From QHWT01 sp963755695 (GTDB lineage Bacteria > Acidobacteriota > Vicinamibacteria > Vicinamibacterales > 2-12-FULL-66-21), in NCBI GenBank assembly GCA_963755695.1, contig CAVWLB010000001.1, forward strand, positions 744,001 through 808,000: DNA of 64,000 nucleotides. Direction: 5' to 3'. The position numbers were made by a program, and so were the translations under genes. The notes below the pieces were generated by a model. It was not told where the DNA came from, ran no database searches, and was given only the letters and a program-made list of their open reading frames with translations. Shown here one piece after another: positions 1 through 10,039 of this stretch (positions within the stretch are counted from its first letter, which is position 1; every line of letters starts with the position of its first letter).

Positions 1-1
1 G

Positions 2-226
2 GAAACCGCGCGGAGGAATTACGAGACATCGCTCAAGCAGAATGGCTACTGGCTGGGAAGACTGCAGTTCATCCACATGTACGGGCAGGACCCGGCGCTG
101 CTGGTGCATCGGACTGAGCGCATCGACGCGCTCACCGCTCCGATGTTGCAGGAAACCTTCAAGCAGTACTTCCCGATGGACCGCTACACCATCGTCACGC
201 TGAATCCCGCGCCGGCGGCCAAGTAA
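2..226 (+). CDS. M16-family zinc peptidase, C-terminal end (partial)
   Basis: The window opens inside this gene; 74 codons remain and end in TAA. The translation starts ETARRNYETSLKQNGYWLG and ends in MDRYTIVTLNPAPAAK. A conserved helix that carries K-x-N-x-Y-W-L, followed by a final strand (RYTIVTLNP), is typical of the C-terminal lobe of M16 (PqqL/insulinase-like) peptidases. The catalytic HxxEH region lies outside the window, so whether this copy is active cannot be judged. The family call rests on pattern memory of this C-terminus only. Confidence 0.7.
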   Translation, partial: ETARRNYETSLKQNGYWLGRLQFIHMYGQDPALLVHRTERIDALTAPMLQETFKQYFPMDRYTIVTLNPAPAAK

Positions 227-239
227 CCGCCGGCGTCGA

Positions 240-353
240 TCATCCTTGTCCGTAATGCCGGATGACCCACTCCACCATCGCGATCGCTGCCAGCACCGAG
301 CCCACGAGCACGATCAGGACCCAGGTCATCATCCGCTTGTAATCAGGATCCAT
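240..353 (-). CDS. Very small single-pass membrane protein (37 aa)
   Basis: The ORF starts MDPDYKRMMTWVLIVLVGSV and ends in WVIRHYGQG. It consists of a short charged N-terminus, one hydrophobic segment of about 20 residues and a basic tail. A longer in-frame reading upstream runs into the GATTG repeat array and is not credible protein, so I start at the ATG at 353. No clear ribosome binding site is visible. It converges with the M16 gene. It could be a conserved small membrane protein or a chance ORF, and no function can be assigned. Confidence 0.45.
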   Translation of the reverse strand: MDPDYKRMMTWVLIVLVGSVLAAIAMVEWVIRHYGQG

Positions 354-370
354 TCGTAAAGCAATTATGT

Positions 371-590
371 CCGATTGAAGACTGAAGATTGCAGATTGAA
401 GATTGCACTGAAGATTGCTGATTGACGATTGAAATTGTCGATTGGCGATTGGAATTGTCGATTGACGATTAACGATTGGCATTGTCGATTGACGATTAAC
501 GATTGGCATTGTCGATTGACGATTAACGATTGGGCATTGACGATTGACGATGCCGATTGCCGATTGACGATTGGTCATTGGCGATTGCTG
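371..590. repeat. GATTG low-complexity tandem array (left arm)
   Basis: About 220 bp built from GATTG words spaced 7-9 bp apart (GATTGAC, GATTAAC, GATTGGC). It includes three consecutive copies of a 27-bp unit at 454-480, 481-507 and 508-534 that differ only at the last base. On the opposite strand it reads CAATCGTCAATCGACAATC, which is the word pattern of the array at 1171-1319 in inverted orientation. ORFs predicted through it (runs of NRQSTI residues) are artefacts of the repeat. Confidence 0.9.
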
Positions 591-596
591 GTGGCT

Positions 597-1016
597 TTAG
601 CTCCGGCGGGTGGAGTTTCTGCCGCTCGCCTGCTGCCTGGCCAGGCGTTGCCTCAGTTCTTGTCGACGCTTCGCCGTCTTCCTCGAGGCAACGAAGATGG
701 CTGTGAGTTCGTCCGCCTCCTGGATTAACGCGCGCGCGGATTCTATGCTTGTGAAGCTGGTCCTGACCAGCAGCTCCAGCCAGCCCTTCGTCTCGTCCGC
801 CTCCTCCGCCGCCACGCCGATCTTCGCGATGAATTCGTCCGGCGATCGCGCTCGGCATGCGGCTCGGTAGTTGCTGTCGGTGGCGCCTGCCGAATCGGTG
901 AGCTGCTCAACGATCTGACGACAGACCGTGTCATCCGGAAGACCCTCACAGAATTTGATTACGTGGGCCGCAAACTTCTGAGTCCGCTCTTGGAGTTCCA
1001 ACGCCTTGGCATTCAT
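597..1016 (-). CDS. Four-helix-bundle protein (23S rRNA intervening-sequence protein family)
   Basis: The 139-residue product starts MNAKALELQERTQKFAAHVI and is almost wholly helical. It has the family landmarks: an N-terminal LQERTQKFAAHVIKF helix, a C-x-Q-I-V-E-Q-L-T-D-S-A-G-A helix, S-N-Y-R-A-A-C-R-A-R-S, and a central helix with E-A-D-E-T-K-G-W-L-E. These fit the TIGR02436/S23 family, which also contains the Avd accessory protein of diversity-generating retroelements. No reverse transcriptase or template repeat is nearby, so an Avd role is not supported. I chose the Met that gives the family's usual N-terminus, four codons inside the longest ORF. The biochemical function of stand-alone members is not known to me; nucleic-acid binding is a reasonable guess. 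Confidence 0.8.
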   Translation of the reverse strand: MNAKALELQERTQKFAAHVIKFCEGLPDDTVCRQIVEQLTDSAGATDSNYRAACRARSPDEFIAKIGVAAEEADETKGWLELLVRTSFTSIESARALIQEADELTAIFVASRKTAKRRQELRQRLARQQASGRNSTRRS

Positions 1017-1170
1017 GCCTGGCGTCAATGCAGAGGACGCGCCATGCGGTGACCTTCAGAAACGTCGAGAGAAAATGGGACAGGTGTGCTTCAAGTATCG
1101 CGAATTCTGCCACTCAGTTCACTGCCGACATTGGACGAATCTACTATCGTGAGGTCTCCAAACGCCGAGG

Positions 1171-1319
1171 CCAATCGGGAATCTTCAATTCCCAATCCCC
1201 AATCCCCAATCCCAATCCCCAATCGTCAATCGACAATCAATCGCCAATCTACAATCGACAATCCAATCTTCAATCGTCAATCGACAATCCAATCTTCAAT
1301 CTGCAATCGGCAATCTTCA
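1171..1319. repeat. CAATC low-complexity tandem array (right arm)
   Basis: About 150 bp of CAATC words separated by 2-4 bp. It begins with CCCCAATC units and changes to CAATCGTCAATCGACAATC-type units. It is the inverted counterpart of the array at 371-590. It ends about 20 bp before the start codon of the downstream symporter, so any promoter for that gene must lie in or next to the repeats. The stretch 1017-1170 shows no other feature. Confidence 0.88.
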
Positions 1320-1340
1320 GTGTGCTAAGGTGTGGCAGCG

Positions 1341-2855
1341 ATGGGCTTTTCCACGATCGACTACTTCGTGCTGCTGGTGTATCTCGCCGGGATCACCGCG
1401 TTCGGGATGCGATTCAAGAAATCCCACAAGAGCGTCAAGGACTACTTTGTCGGCGCGCGGAATACGTCACTGGATCATCATCTGCCTGTCGATCGTCGCG
1501 ACCGAGACGAGCACGCTGACGCTGATTGGCGTGCCGGCGCTCGCCTATGGGCGTTTCGCGCGCCCCGAGCAGGGAGGGACGCTGACGTATCTGCAGGTGC
1601 TGATCGGCTACGTCGTCGGGCGGTTCATCATCGCCCGCCTGTTCCTGCCGTCGTACTTTCGCGGCGACCTGCTGACGGCGTACGCGTTGCTCGAACAGCG
1701 ATTCGGAGCGGGAACGCGGCACCTGGCCGCGTCGCTCTTTCTCGTGATGCGCGCGCTGGCGGAGGGGGTGCGGGTGTTTGCCGCGTCGCTCGTCCTGTCG
1801 GCGGTCCTGGCCTCGAGCTTTCCCGGCATCCCGCATCTGTGGCTCTGGTCGATCGGCCTGGTCGGGGTGCTGACGCTGATCTACACCTTCGAGGGCGGGA
1901 TCGCCGCGGTCATCTGGACCGACCTGATTCAGTTCGTGATCTACATCGGCGGATCGCTGCTGGCGGCTTACGAGCTTGCTGCAGCTGACGCCCGGCGGAT
2001 GGCGGCGGATCGTGCAGTGCCGCGTCGGCGGCAGGGAAGCTTCAGGTCTTGTCGTTTTCGACCGGACGTGACCGTGCCGTTCACGTTCTGGGCCGGCGTG
2101 ATCGGCGGCACGTTCCTGACCAACGCCAGCCACGGCACCGATCAGCTGCTGGTCCAGCGGCTGCTGACGTGCAGGAACCTCCGCGACAGTCAGAAGGCCA
2201 TCGTCACCAGCGGCTTCATCGTGCTGCTGCAGTTCGTGCTGTTCCTCGGCATCGGCATCATGCTGTTCGCCTACTACCAGTCGGTCCGCCGCCGGCGATC
2301 ACCACCAACGACGAGATTTTTCCACGGTTCATCGTCACGACGCTTGCCGCACGGCGTGTCGGGGCTGGTCATTGCCGCCATCTTCGCCGCCGCGATGTCG
2401 AATCTGAGCGGATCGCTGAACTCGCTGGCGTCGACGACCGTCATTGACTTCTATCAGCCGCTCGCCGGTGGCAGCGTGCCGGACCGAGCGGCTTCTTCGC
2501 TTGTCGCGATGGTGCACCGCGGGCTGGGGCGTCGTGCTGATCTGCATCGCCATCATCGCGCGCGGCTGGGGGTCGGTTTTCACCGCGGGCCTGACGGTGG
2601 CGTCAATTGTCTATGGGCCGATGCTCGGCGCGTTCCTGCTCGGCGTGCTCACGACCCGCGGCGACCGCGACGGGCGCGATCGCCGGCATGACGGTTTCGG
2701 CTGGCTCGATGATCGTGATCTGGGCGACCACGAGGCTGGCGTGGACGTGGTACGTGCTGGTCGGCTTTGCCATCTGCGGGACCGTAGGGTACCTCGTCAG
2801 CCTGGCAACCGGCGGAGTGCGCGAATCCGCAACTGACGTCCGGCACGCATCATGA
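1341..2855 (+). CDS. Sodium:solute symporter (SSS family), frameshifted
   Basis: This is an integral membrane transporter of the SSS family. Joining the frames gives MGFSTIDYFVLLVYLAGITAF, a gate-like stretch IVATETSTLTLIGVPALAYG, many hydrophobic helices, NASHGTDQLLVQRLL, and AAIFAAAMSNLSGSLNSLAS, all landmarks of the family. The product would be about 500 residues, normal for SSS. Frame changes occur near 1460, 2285, 2500 and 2650, so no single ORF covers it; I think these are sequencing errors. The ATG at 1341 gives the usual N-terminal helix. The stop TGA overlaps the next start codon (ATGA), suggesting translational coupling to the permease gene. The substrate cannot be deduced. Confidence 0.8.
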
Positions 2856-5328
2856 CCAGCACTCGCCTCCGATCTTCGATACGCCGTCCGCGTCGCTTTT
2901 CAAGAATCCACGATTCAGCCTGGTGGCCATCGCGGCCCTGGCCCTGGGCATTGGCGCGAATGCGGCGATCTTCTCGGTCGTCAACGCCGTGCTGTTGCAA
3001 CCGCTGCCGTATGCCGACGCCGATCGGTTGGTGCGCCTGTGCCGCGAGTTCAACGGCCGAGCCGTCAATGTGCCACGTCGATTCCCAAGTTCCTCACGTG
3101 GGCCCGGGCCCAGTCGCTCGACAGTGTCGCGGCCTACGATTTCGCCGGGCCGGGCCTGAACCTCGGCGGCGGCGATCGGCCGGAACAGGTGAAAGGGATC
3201 CACGTTTCGTCCGGTTACTTCCAGGTATTCGGCGTCGCGCCGCTCGTCGGCCGGACGTTCGCGGCCGACGAGGATCGGCCGGGAGGCGCAAAGGTTGCGG
3301 TCCTTTCCTACCAGCTGTGGGCCAATCACTTTGGACGCGACCCCGAAATTGCCGGCAAACCGATCTCCTTGAATGGCGATCCCTACACGGTAATCGGCGT
3401 GTTGCCGCAGCGATTTCGTGCCGAGCCCGATGCCGATGTGTTCATTCCTCTGCAGGCCGACCCGAACAGCACCAACCAGGGTCATTTTCTTTCTGCTGCC
3501 GGCCATCTGAAACCTGGCGCGACGTTAGCCTCGCTGCGCGCGGAGATGAAGCTGCTTGGCGACTCGTTCCGCCGCGCCAACCCGAAGTGGATGTCGGACA
3601 ACGAACGCGTGGCTGTCTACCCGATGCGGGATATCGCCGTCCGGGATGTTCGACCGGCGCTGCTCATTCTGGTTGGTGCGGTCGGCCTGGTGCTGCTGAT
3701 GGCGTGCGCGAACGTTGCCAACCTGCTGCTCGCCCGCGCTGCCGGACGCCAGAGGGAAGTGGCAATCCGGGCTGCGGTAGGTGCGGGACGCGGACAGATC
3801 ATTCGGCAGCTTCTGATCGAATCGCTCTTGCTCTCGACGCTCGGCGCGATCGCCGGTGTGATTGCCGGCGTCTGGGGAGCGCAGGCGCTGGTGGCGATCA
3901 GTCCGGGCAACCTGCCGCGCGTCAACGATTTTGCGGAATCGCCGATCTGGTCGACGTTGCTGGACTGGCGGGTGGTCGCGTTCGCCCTTGCCGCTTCGCT
4001 GGTCACCGGCCTCTTGTTCGGCATTGCTCCGGCGTTGCACCTGGCGCACGCGGATCTGGGCTCGACGCTGAAGGACGCCGGCGGTCGTGGTTCGACCGGC
4101 CGGCAAGCGGCGCGCACGCGGGGGCTGCTGGTCGTCGTGGAAATGGCGCTGGCGCTGGTCCTCCTCGTTGGGGCGACGCTGCTCATTCGCACGTTCATGG
4201 AACTTCGCGAGGTGCGGCCCGGATTCGAGTCCCACAACGTGCTGACCTTCCAGACCTCGCTTGCCGGAAGCCGGTACGAGACCACGCGCGGTGTCGACCA
4301 GCTGCGTCACCACGATGACCGAACGCATCGATGCGCTGCCCGGCGTCGAAGCGAGCGCGACCGCCATTTCGCTACCCACCGAGGGGGGCGTCGATCTGCC
4401 GTTCAAGATTGAAGGGCGCAAGCTCGACGGAGACTCTCAGTACCACGGCGACGAGAACTGGCGATCCGTATCGCCGGAATACTTCCGCGCCCTCTCGATT
4501 CCGGTGATGCGCGGACGCGTGTTCGATCGCCGCGACACTGCGGGTGCGACGCCGGTCGTGGTCATCAATGCGGCGATGGCCAAGCGGTACTGGCAGACTG
4601 GCGACCCGCTCCATCAGCGGATCACGATTGGCAAGGGGCTCGGGCCGGAGTTCGAGGATCCGACCCGCGAAATCGTTGGCGTGGTGGCAGACGTCAAGGA
4701 AAACGGTCTCGATCAGGAACCACCGCCGATCATGTACTTGCCGGCCGCGCAAATGTCAGACCCGTTGACCCGCCTCGGAAACAGCGTCATTCCCGCCTCG
4801 TGGATCGTGAAAACCATCGGCAGTCCGGCAGGGTTGACGGCACGGATTCAGAAAGAGTTTCTCGCCGTCGACGCGCAACTCCCGCTCTCGCGCGTTCGGA
4901 CGATGGAGCAGGTGGTGTCGAATTCAATCGCGCGGCAGAGCTTCAACATGCTGCTGTTGACGATCTTTGGAGCGATTGCGCTGCTGCTGGCGGCGATTGG
5001 CATTTACGGTTTGATGTCGTATTCGGTCGAACAGGCCACCCATGACATCGGCGTGCGGATGGCGCTCGGCGCCGCGCGTCGCGACATCCTCGGGCTGGTC
5101 GTAGCCCGCGGAATGACCCTGGCGGGTATCGGCCTTGGCGTCGGGTTGGCGGCAGCCTTTGCCGCCGCGCGCCTTCTCTCGAAGATGTTGTTCGGTGTCA
5201 GGTCAACCGACCCCGCCACCTATGTTGCGGTGGCGCTATCGCTCGGCCTGGTGGCTTTGCTTGCCTGCTACCTGCCGGCCCGGCGCGCAATGCGGGTAGA
5301 TCCGCTGATAGCCTTGCGATCGGAATAG
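2852..5328 (+). CDS. Acidobacterial duplicated orphan permease (MacB/FtsX-like), frameshifted
   Basis: This is an ABC-type permease without its own ATPase, made of two MacB-PCD/FtsX halves. Visible landmarks are KNPRFSLVAIAALALGIGAN in the first N-terminal helix, the periplasmic domain (VKGIHVSSGYFQVFGVAPLV), the first FtsX core (LLMACANVANLLLARAA, REVAIRAAVGAGR), a second periplasmic domain from about 4320, and the second FtsX core (HDIGVRMALGAARRDILGLV) ending in DPLIALRSE. The length of about 825 residues fits the family. Frame changes lie near 2880-2905, 3075 and 4290. The start codon overlaps the symporter stop. The cargo is unknown; the family occurs in many copies in Acidobacteriota and a second copy lies at 10989-13377. 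Confidence 0.88.
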
Positions 5329-5383
5329 CCCTTAGAGCGAAGATCTGCGGTGTGGCGGCCCAGGTGCGCTATCATCAGTCTGG

Positions 5384-5770
5384 ATGTCCCGCATAGCCTC
5401 GGTCGTGACCGCGCTGCTGATGGCGCTCTCGCCGATTCTCGGCGAGAGCTGCGTGCTGCACTGCCATCATGAAGTCGCCTGCCATCGGACGTCGACATCA
5501 GGCCCTGTGGGCGCCCCGTGCCACCAATCGGCATCCGCGTCACGTGCCACGATGGCGTCGACTGGCGGCGCGTGCTTCGACCTGCCTTCCTCCACTCCGG
5601 CGGTCCGTCCGAACGACGGCGGCGCGTCGGCGCGCGCGGGTATTGCGGTCGCAACCGTTGTCGCCAACGTCCTCAGCGTGACGATCGCCGCGGTAAACGT
5701 GACGCCTGTCTCATCTCTCGACAGCTGCGGCGGCCCGCCTCGTACCGGTTCGATTCCTCTCCGCGTCTAA
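5384..5770 (+). CDS. Small secreted Cys/His-rich protein of the copper cluster
   Basis: The 128-residue product begins MSRIASVVTALLMALSPILG, a plausible signal peptide. This is followed directly by ESCVLHCHHEVACHR and a further APCHQ, so five of its eight cysteines and five histidines fall within about 30 residues. The rest is low-complexity Ala/Ser/Thr/Val. It precedes the outer-membrane protein and CopA genes on the same strand, so a periplasmic copper-binding role is a reasonable inference. No family was recognised. The Cys/His spacing and the position make me prefer a real gene over a chance ORF. Confidence 0.55.
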   Translation: MSRIASVVTALLMALSPILGESCVLHCHHEVACHRTSTSGPVGAPCHQSASASRATMASTGGACFDLPSSTPAVRPNDGGASARAGIAVATVVANVLSVTIAAVNVTPVSSLDSCGGPPRTGSIPLRV

Positions 5771-5836
5771 GCCCGGCCCCATCGATCGGGTTTACCACGA
5801 TCCTCGCGCCATGCAGGCCGCGGCAGGGAGTCATTC

Positions 5837-7081
5837 ATGTCTCGATCGGTAAGTGGATTTACTGCGGCAGCGCTGCTGCTGCTCGGACCGCCGCTCGTCG
5901 TCGCCCAAGAGACGTCGCATCAGCACCAACACGCGGAGATGAGTGTCCCTGAATGGACCTTCTCCCAGGACGGCGTTGTCTATGGACTGTTCAATCATCA
6001 GGGCGGTCCGCGCGGCGGCGACGAGTTCAAGGTCCCCAATTGGTGGATGGGCATGTGGTCGCATCCCACCGGCAAATCCGAGCTCACGTTGACGACGATG
6101 TTGAGCCTCGATCCGGCCTCGGTGGGTGAGCGTGGCTATCGTGAGTTGTTCCAGATCGGCGAATCAGTTGACGGCCACCCGCTGGTCGACCGTCAACATC
6201 CGCACGACCTATTCATGCAACTGGCCGCAGTGTGGCGCGTGCCGCTGAGCGGGCACACCGGCTTCACCATCGCGGGAGCGCCGGTCGGCGAGCCAGCGCT
6301 TGGGCCGGTGGCCTTCATGCACCGGCCCTCGGCCGCCGACCTGCCGCCGGCGCCGCTCGGACATCACACGTTCGATTCGACGCACGTCGCGTTCGGGGTG
6401 GTCACGGCGGCGATCGATCGCGGCAGGTGGACGTTCGAAGGCTCGGTATTCAACGGTCGTGAGCCCGACCAGGATCGGTGGGACTTCGATTTCGGCCGCA
6501 TGGACTCGGTGTCCGGCCGAGTCTGGTTCAAACCCAACCCGAACTGGGATCTTCAGGTCTCGACTGGGCATCTCAAGGATCCAGAGGCCCTCGAACCCGG
6601 TAATATCCAGCGGACCACCGCGTCGGCTGGCTGGATGAATCAGCGCGGTGACGACTTCAGCGCGGTGACGATTGGTTACGGCGTCAACAATACCAGTCAC
6701 GGTGCAGGTCATGCCGCGTTCGTCGAGGCAACGCGCCACCTGGGCTGGACGTCGTTCTTTGGTCGCGCCGAGTTCGTTCAGGTAGAGACCGAACTCTTAC
6801 TCGACACTCATTCCGATGCTGTCGCAGCCGACACGCGCAGCGGGGTGGGCGCCTTCACGGTTGGCGCGGTGCGCGACTTTCGGGTGCCCGGTGGATTCGA
6901 GGCAGGCCTCGGCGCGGATGTCACGCTCTACGCCGTGCCCGATGTTCTGAGGGAGACACACGGATCGAGACCGACGTCATTCCAGGTATTTCTCCGTCTA
7001 CGACCACCGGCAGGGCCGATGGGACGCATGTGGAACATGCGGATGGCGGCGCCGAGCAGTCACCGGATGCCGGTTGAATGA
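5837..7081 (+). CDS. Outer-membrane beta-barrel protein associated with copper ATPase genes
   Basis: The 414-residue product has a signal peptide (MSRSVSGFTAAALLLLGPPL, cleavage near VVAQ) and a His/Met-containing N-terminus (ETSHQHQHAEM). It continues with alternating amphipathic strands, including WWMGMWSHPTGKSELTLTTM, LVDRQHPHDLFMQLAAVWR and GSVFNGREPDQDRWDFDFG. I recognise this as a conserved protein commonly annotated hypothetical beside copper resistance genes, but its biochemical role is not established. A GGGAG ribosome binding site precedes the ATG. Its TGA overlaps the CopA start (ATGA), so the two are probably translated together. A barrel in the outer membrane is inferred from the strand pattern. 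Confidence 0.75.
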   Translation: MSRSVSGFTAAALLLLGPPLVVAQETSHQHQHAEMSVPEWTFSQDGVVYGLFNHQGGPRGGDEFKVPNWWMGMWSHPTGKSELTLTTMLSLDPASVGERGYRELFQIGESVDGHPLVDRQHPHDLFMQLAAVWRVPLSGHTGFTIAGAPVGEPALGPVAFMHRPSAADLPPAPLGHHTFDSTHVAFGVVTAAIDRGRWTFEGSVFNGREPDQDRWDFDFGRMDSVSGRVWFKPNPNWDLQVSTGHLKDPEALEPGNIQRTTASAGWMNQRGDDFSAVTIGYGVNNTSHGAGHAAFVEATRHLGWTSFFGRAEFVQVETELLLDTHSDAVAADTRSGVGAFTVGAVRDFRVPGGFEAGLGADVTLYAVPDVLRETHGSRPTSFQVFLRLRPPAGPMGRMWNMRMAAPSSHRMPVE

Positions 7082-9400
7082 GAAAGATGGCACACTCAGC
7101 GCACATATCCGAGTCTGAACTCGTCCTCGATCCGGTCTGCGGCATGAGGATCGGCCCCTCCGATGCTGCCGGATCCTGGGACCATCTCGGCAAGAAGTAC
7201 TACTTCTGCCACGAGAGCTGCCTCGCGCGGTTCAAGGCAGATCCGGACTCGTTCCTGAAGCCCGCACCACCCGCGACTGTCGCTGCAGCTGCCGAATACA
7301 CCTGTCCGATGCATCCGGAGATCGTGCGCGACAGTCCGGGCGCATGTCCGATCTGCGGCATGGCGCTCGAACCGCGCACCGTCATGGCGGAGGAAGGACC
7401 AAATCCCGAACTCGTCGAGATGACCCGGCGGTTTTGGATTGCCGCCGTACTGGCAGCGCCGGTGTTCCTGCTGACCATGGGAGACATGGTGCTGGGGATG
7501 GGACTCGGCGGCCGGATCGACGTGTCGGTCACCAACGGCATTGGGTTGGTCCTGAGCACGCCCGTGGTCCTGTGGGCCGGCTGGCCATTCTTCGAGCGCG
7601 GATGGAATTCGATCGTCAGCCGTCACGCGAACATGTTCACGCTGATCGCATTGGGTGTCGGCGCGGCATACCTGTTCAGCGTTGCTGGCACGGTCGTACC
7701 CCAGGCGTTCCCTTCGGGCTTCCGGGTGCACGGCAGCGTGGAAACCTACTTCGACACATCTGTCGTGATCGTCGTGCTCGTGTTGCTGGGACAGGTCCTG
7801 GAGCTTCGAGCCCGCGGCCGGACGAGCGCGGCACTGCGGGATCTGCTGAAGCTCGCGCCGAACACCGCGCGCGTCGTGCGCGGCGACCGCGACGAGGATG
7901 TTCCGCTCGCATCGATCTCCGTTGGTGATCTGCTGCGCGTCCGCCCGGGTGAGCGTGTGCCTGTGGATGGCACCCTCGTCGACGGACGCAGTTCCGTCGA
8001 CGAATCGATGCTGACGGGTGAGTCAATTCCAGTCGAAAAGGACGCGGGCGCGCGGGTGACCGGCGGAACGATGAACGGTACCGGCAGCTTCGTCATGCGC
8101 GCCGAGCGGGTGGGCGCCGACACGCTGCTTTCCAGGATCGTGCGCATGGTCAGCGAAGCGCAGCGGACCCGCGCGCCAATTCAGCGCCTCGCCGATGGCG
8201 TCGCCGAGTACCTTCGTCCCGGCAGTCGTCGTCACCGCGCTTGTCGCCTTTGTCGCGTGGGCATTGTTCGGCCCCGAGCCGCGGCTGGCGCACGCGCTCC
8301 TGAGCGCGGTCGCGGTTCTGATCATTGCGTGCCCCTGCGCGCTCGGACTTGCGACGCCAATGGCGGTCATGGTTGGAACCGGCCGGGGGGCGCATGCCGG
8401 TGTGCTCATCAGCAATGCCGAAGCACTCGAACGGCTGGAACGCGTCGACACGTTAATCGTCGACAAGACCGGGACGTTGACCGAAGGCAAGCCGCGGCTG
8501 GTGACGATTCGTGCACTTGCGCCGTTCGCCGAAGTCGACGTGCTGAGCATGGCTGCAGCGCTCGAGCAAGCGAGCGAGCATCCGCTTGCAGCCGCGGTTC
8601 TCGCGGGTGTGCGGGAACGCGCCCTGCGCCTCCCGCCGGCCTCCGCATTCGAGAGTGTCACCGGCCGCGGAGTTCGAGGCACCGTCGAGGGACACGAGGT
8701 GCTCGCGGGAAATGCGACCTTGCTGGCAGAGTCGCGAATCGACGGGGCCGCGCTCGACGCGCAGGCGGCCGAACTGCGGGCGGCTGGACAGACCGTGATG
8801 ATGGTCTCGATCGACGGCAGGGCGGCCGGCCTCATCGGCGTGGCGGATCCGATCAAGCCGTCCGCTCGCGAGGCAATCGTGGCACTTCACCAGGAAAAAC
8901 TGCGGATCCTCATGCTGACCGGCGACAACGCCGTCACCGCCAAGGCGGTCGCACAGGCCCTGGGCGTGGATGAAGTGATAGCCGACGTGTTGCCAGATCA
9001 GAAACGTGAAGTCGTCCGGCGCCTGCAGAGCGAGGGGCGGTCGGTCGCGATGGCCGGCGACGGCATCAACGATGCGCCAGCACTCGCACAGGCGGACGTT
9101 GGCATCGCGATGGGCACCGGCACTGACGTTGCGATTGAGAGCGCCGGCATCACGCTGTTGCGTGGCGATCTGCGCGGCATCGTGCGGGCGCGACGGCTCA
9201 GTCGTGCGACCATGAAGAACATCCGGCAGAACCTGTTCCTTGCGTTCGTCTACAACGCGCTAGGTGTGCCGGTTGCGGCGGGCGTGCTTTATCCCATCGC
9301 CTCGGTGCTGATCAGTCCGATCTGGGCGAGCGCGGCAATGACGTTCAGTTCGGTCTCGGTGATTGCCAACGCGTTGCGGCTGCGGCGAGTCGCGCTCTAG
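7078..9400 (+). CDS. copA: P1B-type copper-transporting ATPase with N-terminal YHS and heavy-metal-binding domains, frameshifted
   Basis: This inner-membrane pump exports Cu(I) using ATP. In order: a YHS domain (LDPVCGMRIGP...YYFCHESCLARF) at about residues 17-60; a CPMHP...CPICGMAL heavy-metal-binding motif near residues 78-102; transmembrane helices; the actuator TGES; the ion-binding CPC (IIACPCALGLATP); the phosphorylation site DKTGTLTEGKP; the HPLA nucleotide-binding motif; and the hinge GDGINDAPALAQADVG. It lacks the classical N-terminal CXXC HMA domain, which the YHS and CPMHP modules replace. One frame change near 8205, between two helices, splits it; all motifs on both sides are intact, so a sequencing error is likely. 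It overlaps the outer-membrane protein gene by 4 bp. Confidence 0.92.
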
Positions 9401-9938
9401 TAGATCAACGCAAAGACCACATAGACATGACCGTTTCGATCGGCGGCGATCGACCCGCCGTCGATCGGTCCTGGATTCTGATGGAGGTTGCGTTCCGGGT
9501 CGAACGTGCCGTCGGCGCGCGACCGGGTATAGAGCATCGGCGCGGCATCTCCAGCGCGAGGCGCGCGATCGGATCCCATCCACGCCACGTGCACGCGTCC
9601 ATCGCGTCCAAGCGCGAGCGACGGTCCGCGCACGTTGCCTATGGCAATCGCAGAGTCGGGCTGGGTGTTCACGCGAACGGCCGGCCCGAAGTGTGCCCGT
9701 TCGAGAGGCGCGAATAGAACACGTCGCCATGCGACGGCTCACCGCCGAAATAGGTGACGTGCACGACGCCGGCAGTATCGACAACCGCCCGCGGCTGCAA
9801 TCCGCCGTCAGGAACTCGCAGCAGGGCAACTCGACTCTGAGAGGAGACGGCCTCGACTGCGGACGGCTTAGTCAGCCAGCCGACGAGAAGCGCCAGTGAG
9901 CAGACGATGATGCATTTCAATGCGCGAAACCAATACAC
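9397..9938 (-). pseudogene. Truncated beta-propeller (sialidase/BNR-like) secreted protein
   Basis: The N-terminus has a membrane/signal segment (ALKCIIVCSLALLVGWLT), followed by propeller-like repeats with the rhythm P-R-A-V-V-D-T-A-G-V-V-H-V-T-Y-F-G-G and G-R-D-G-R-V-H-V-A-W-M-G. After GGSIAADRNGHVYVV the reading stops abruptly (FALIY then TAG), where a propeller would normally continue for some 200 residues. The break coincides with the end of copA: the two stop codons overlap at 9397-9400. A one-base frame change near 9670 also interrupts it. I read it as the 5' remnant of a gene cut when the copper cluster arrived or was rearranged. Confidence 0.6.
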
Positions 9939-10039
9939 TTCCCGATCATAACGTCATCCTGGCGCCGCCAGATCGCGTGAGGCGGAAACAGGGATGTAAC
10001 ACGCCGGGTGTATTCTCCTGACATCTCTTCAGGAGGCAT

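Larger units (their letters stand above)
371..1319. mobile_element. Candidate four-helix-bundle element flanked by inverted low-complexity arrays
   Basis: A single gene of the 23S-rRNA-intervening-sequence (four-helix-bundle) family lies between two arrays of the same CAATC/GATTG words in opposite orientation. In spirochaetes and Coxiella, proteins of this family are encoded inside rRNA intervening sequences bounded by complementary ends. Here no rRNA is nearby and the unit sits between a membrane-protein ORF and a symporter gene. That the whole unit is or was mobile is inference; no target-site duplication was identified. Confidence 0.35.

Noticed and set aside
371..590. CRISPR array
   Set aside because: The repeat words are only 7-9 bp apart and the 27-bp units abut without unique spacers; no cas genes are present.
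429..728. Repetitive ORFs rich in TINDW or NRQST residues across the arrays at 371-590 and 1171-1319
   Set aside because: They are direct translations of the GATTG/CAATC repeats, change identity with frame, and lack start signals or homology.
597..1016. Diversity-generating retroelement accessory protein (Avd)
   Set aside because: The fold family is shared, but there is no reverse transcriptase, template repeat or variable repeat in the surroundings.
1435..2133. Minus-strand ORF of 232 codons opposite the symporter
   Set aside because: It is an Arg/Gln-rich antisense shadow of the transporter.
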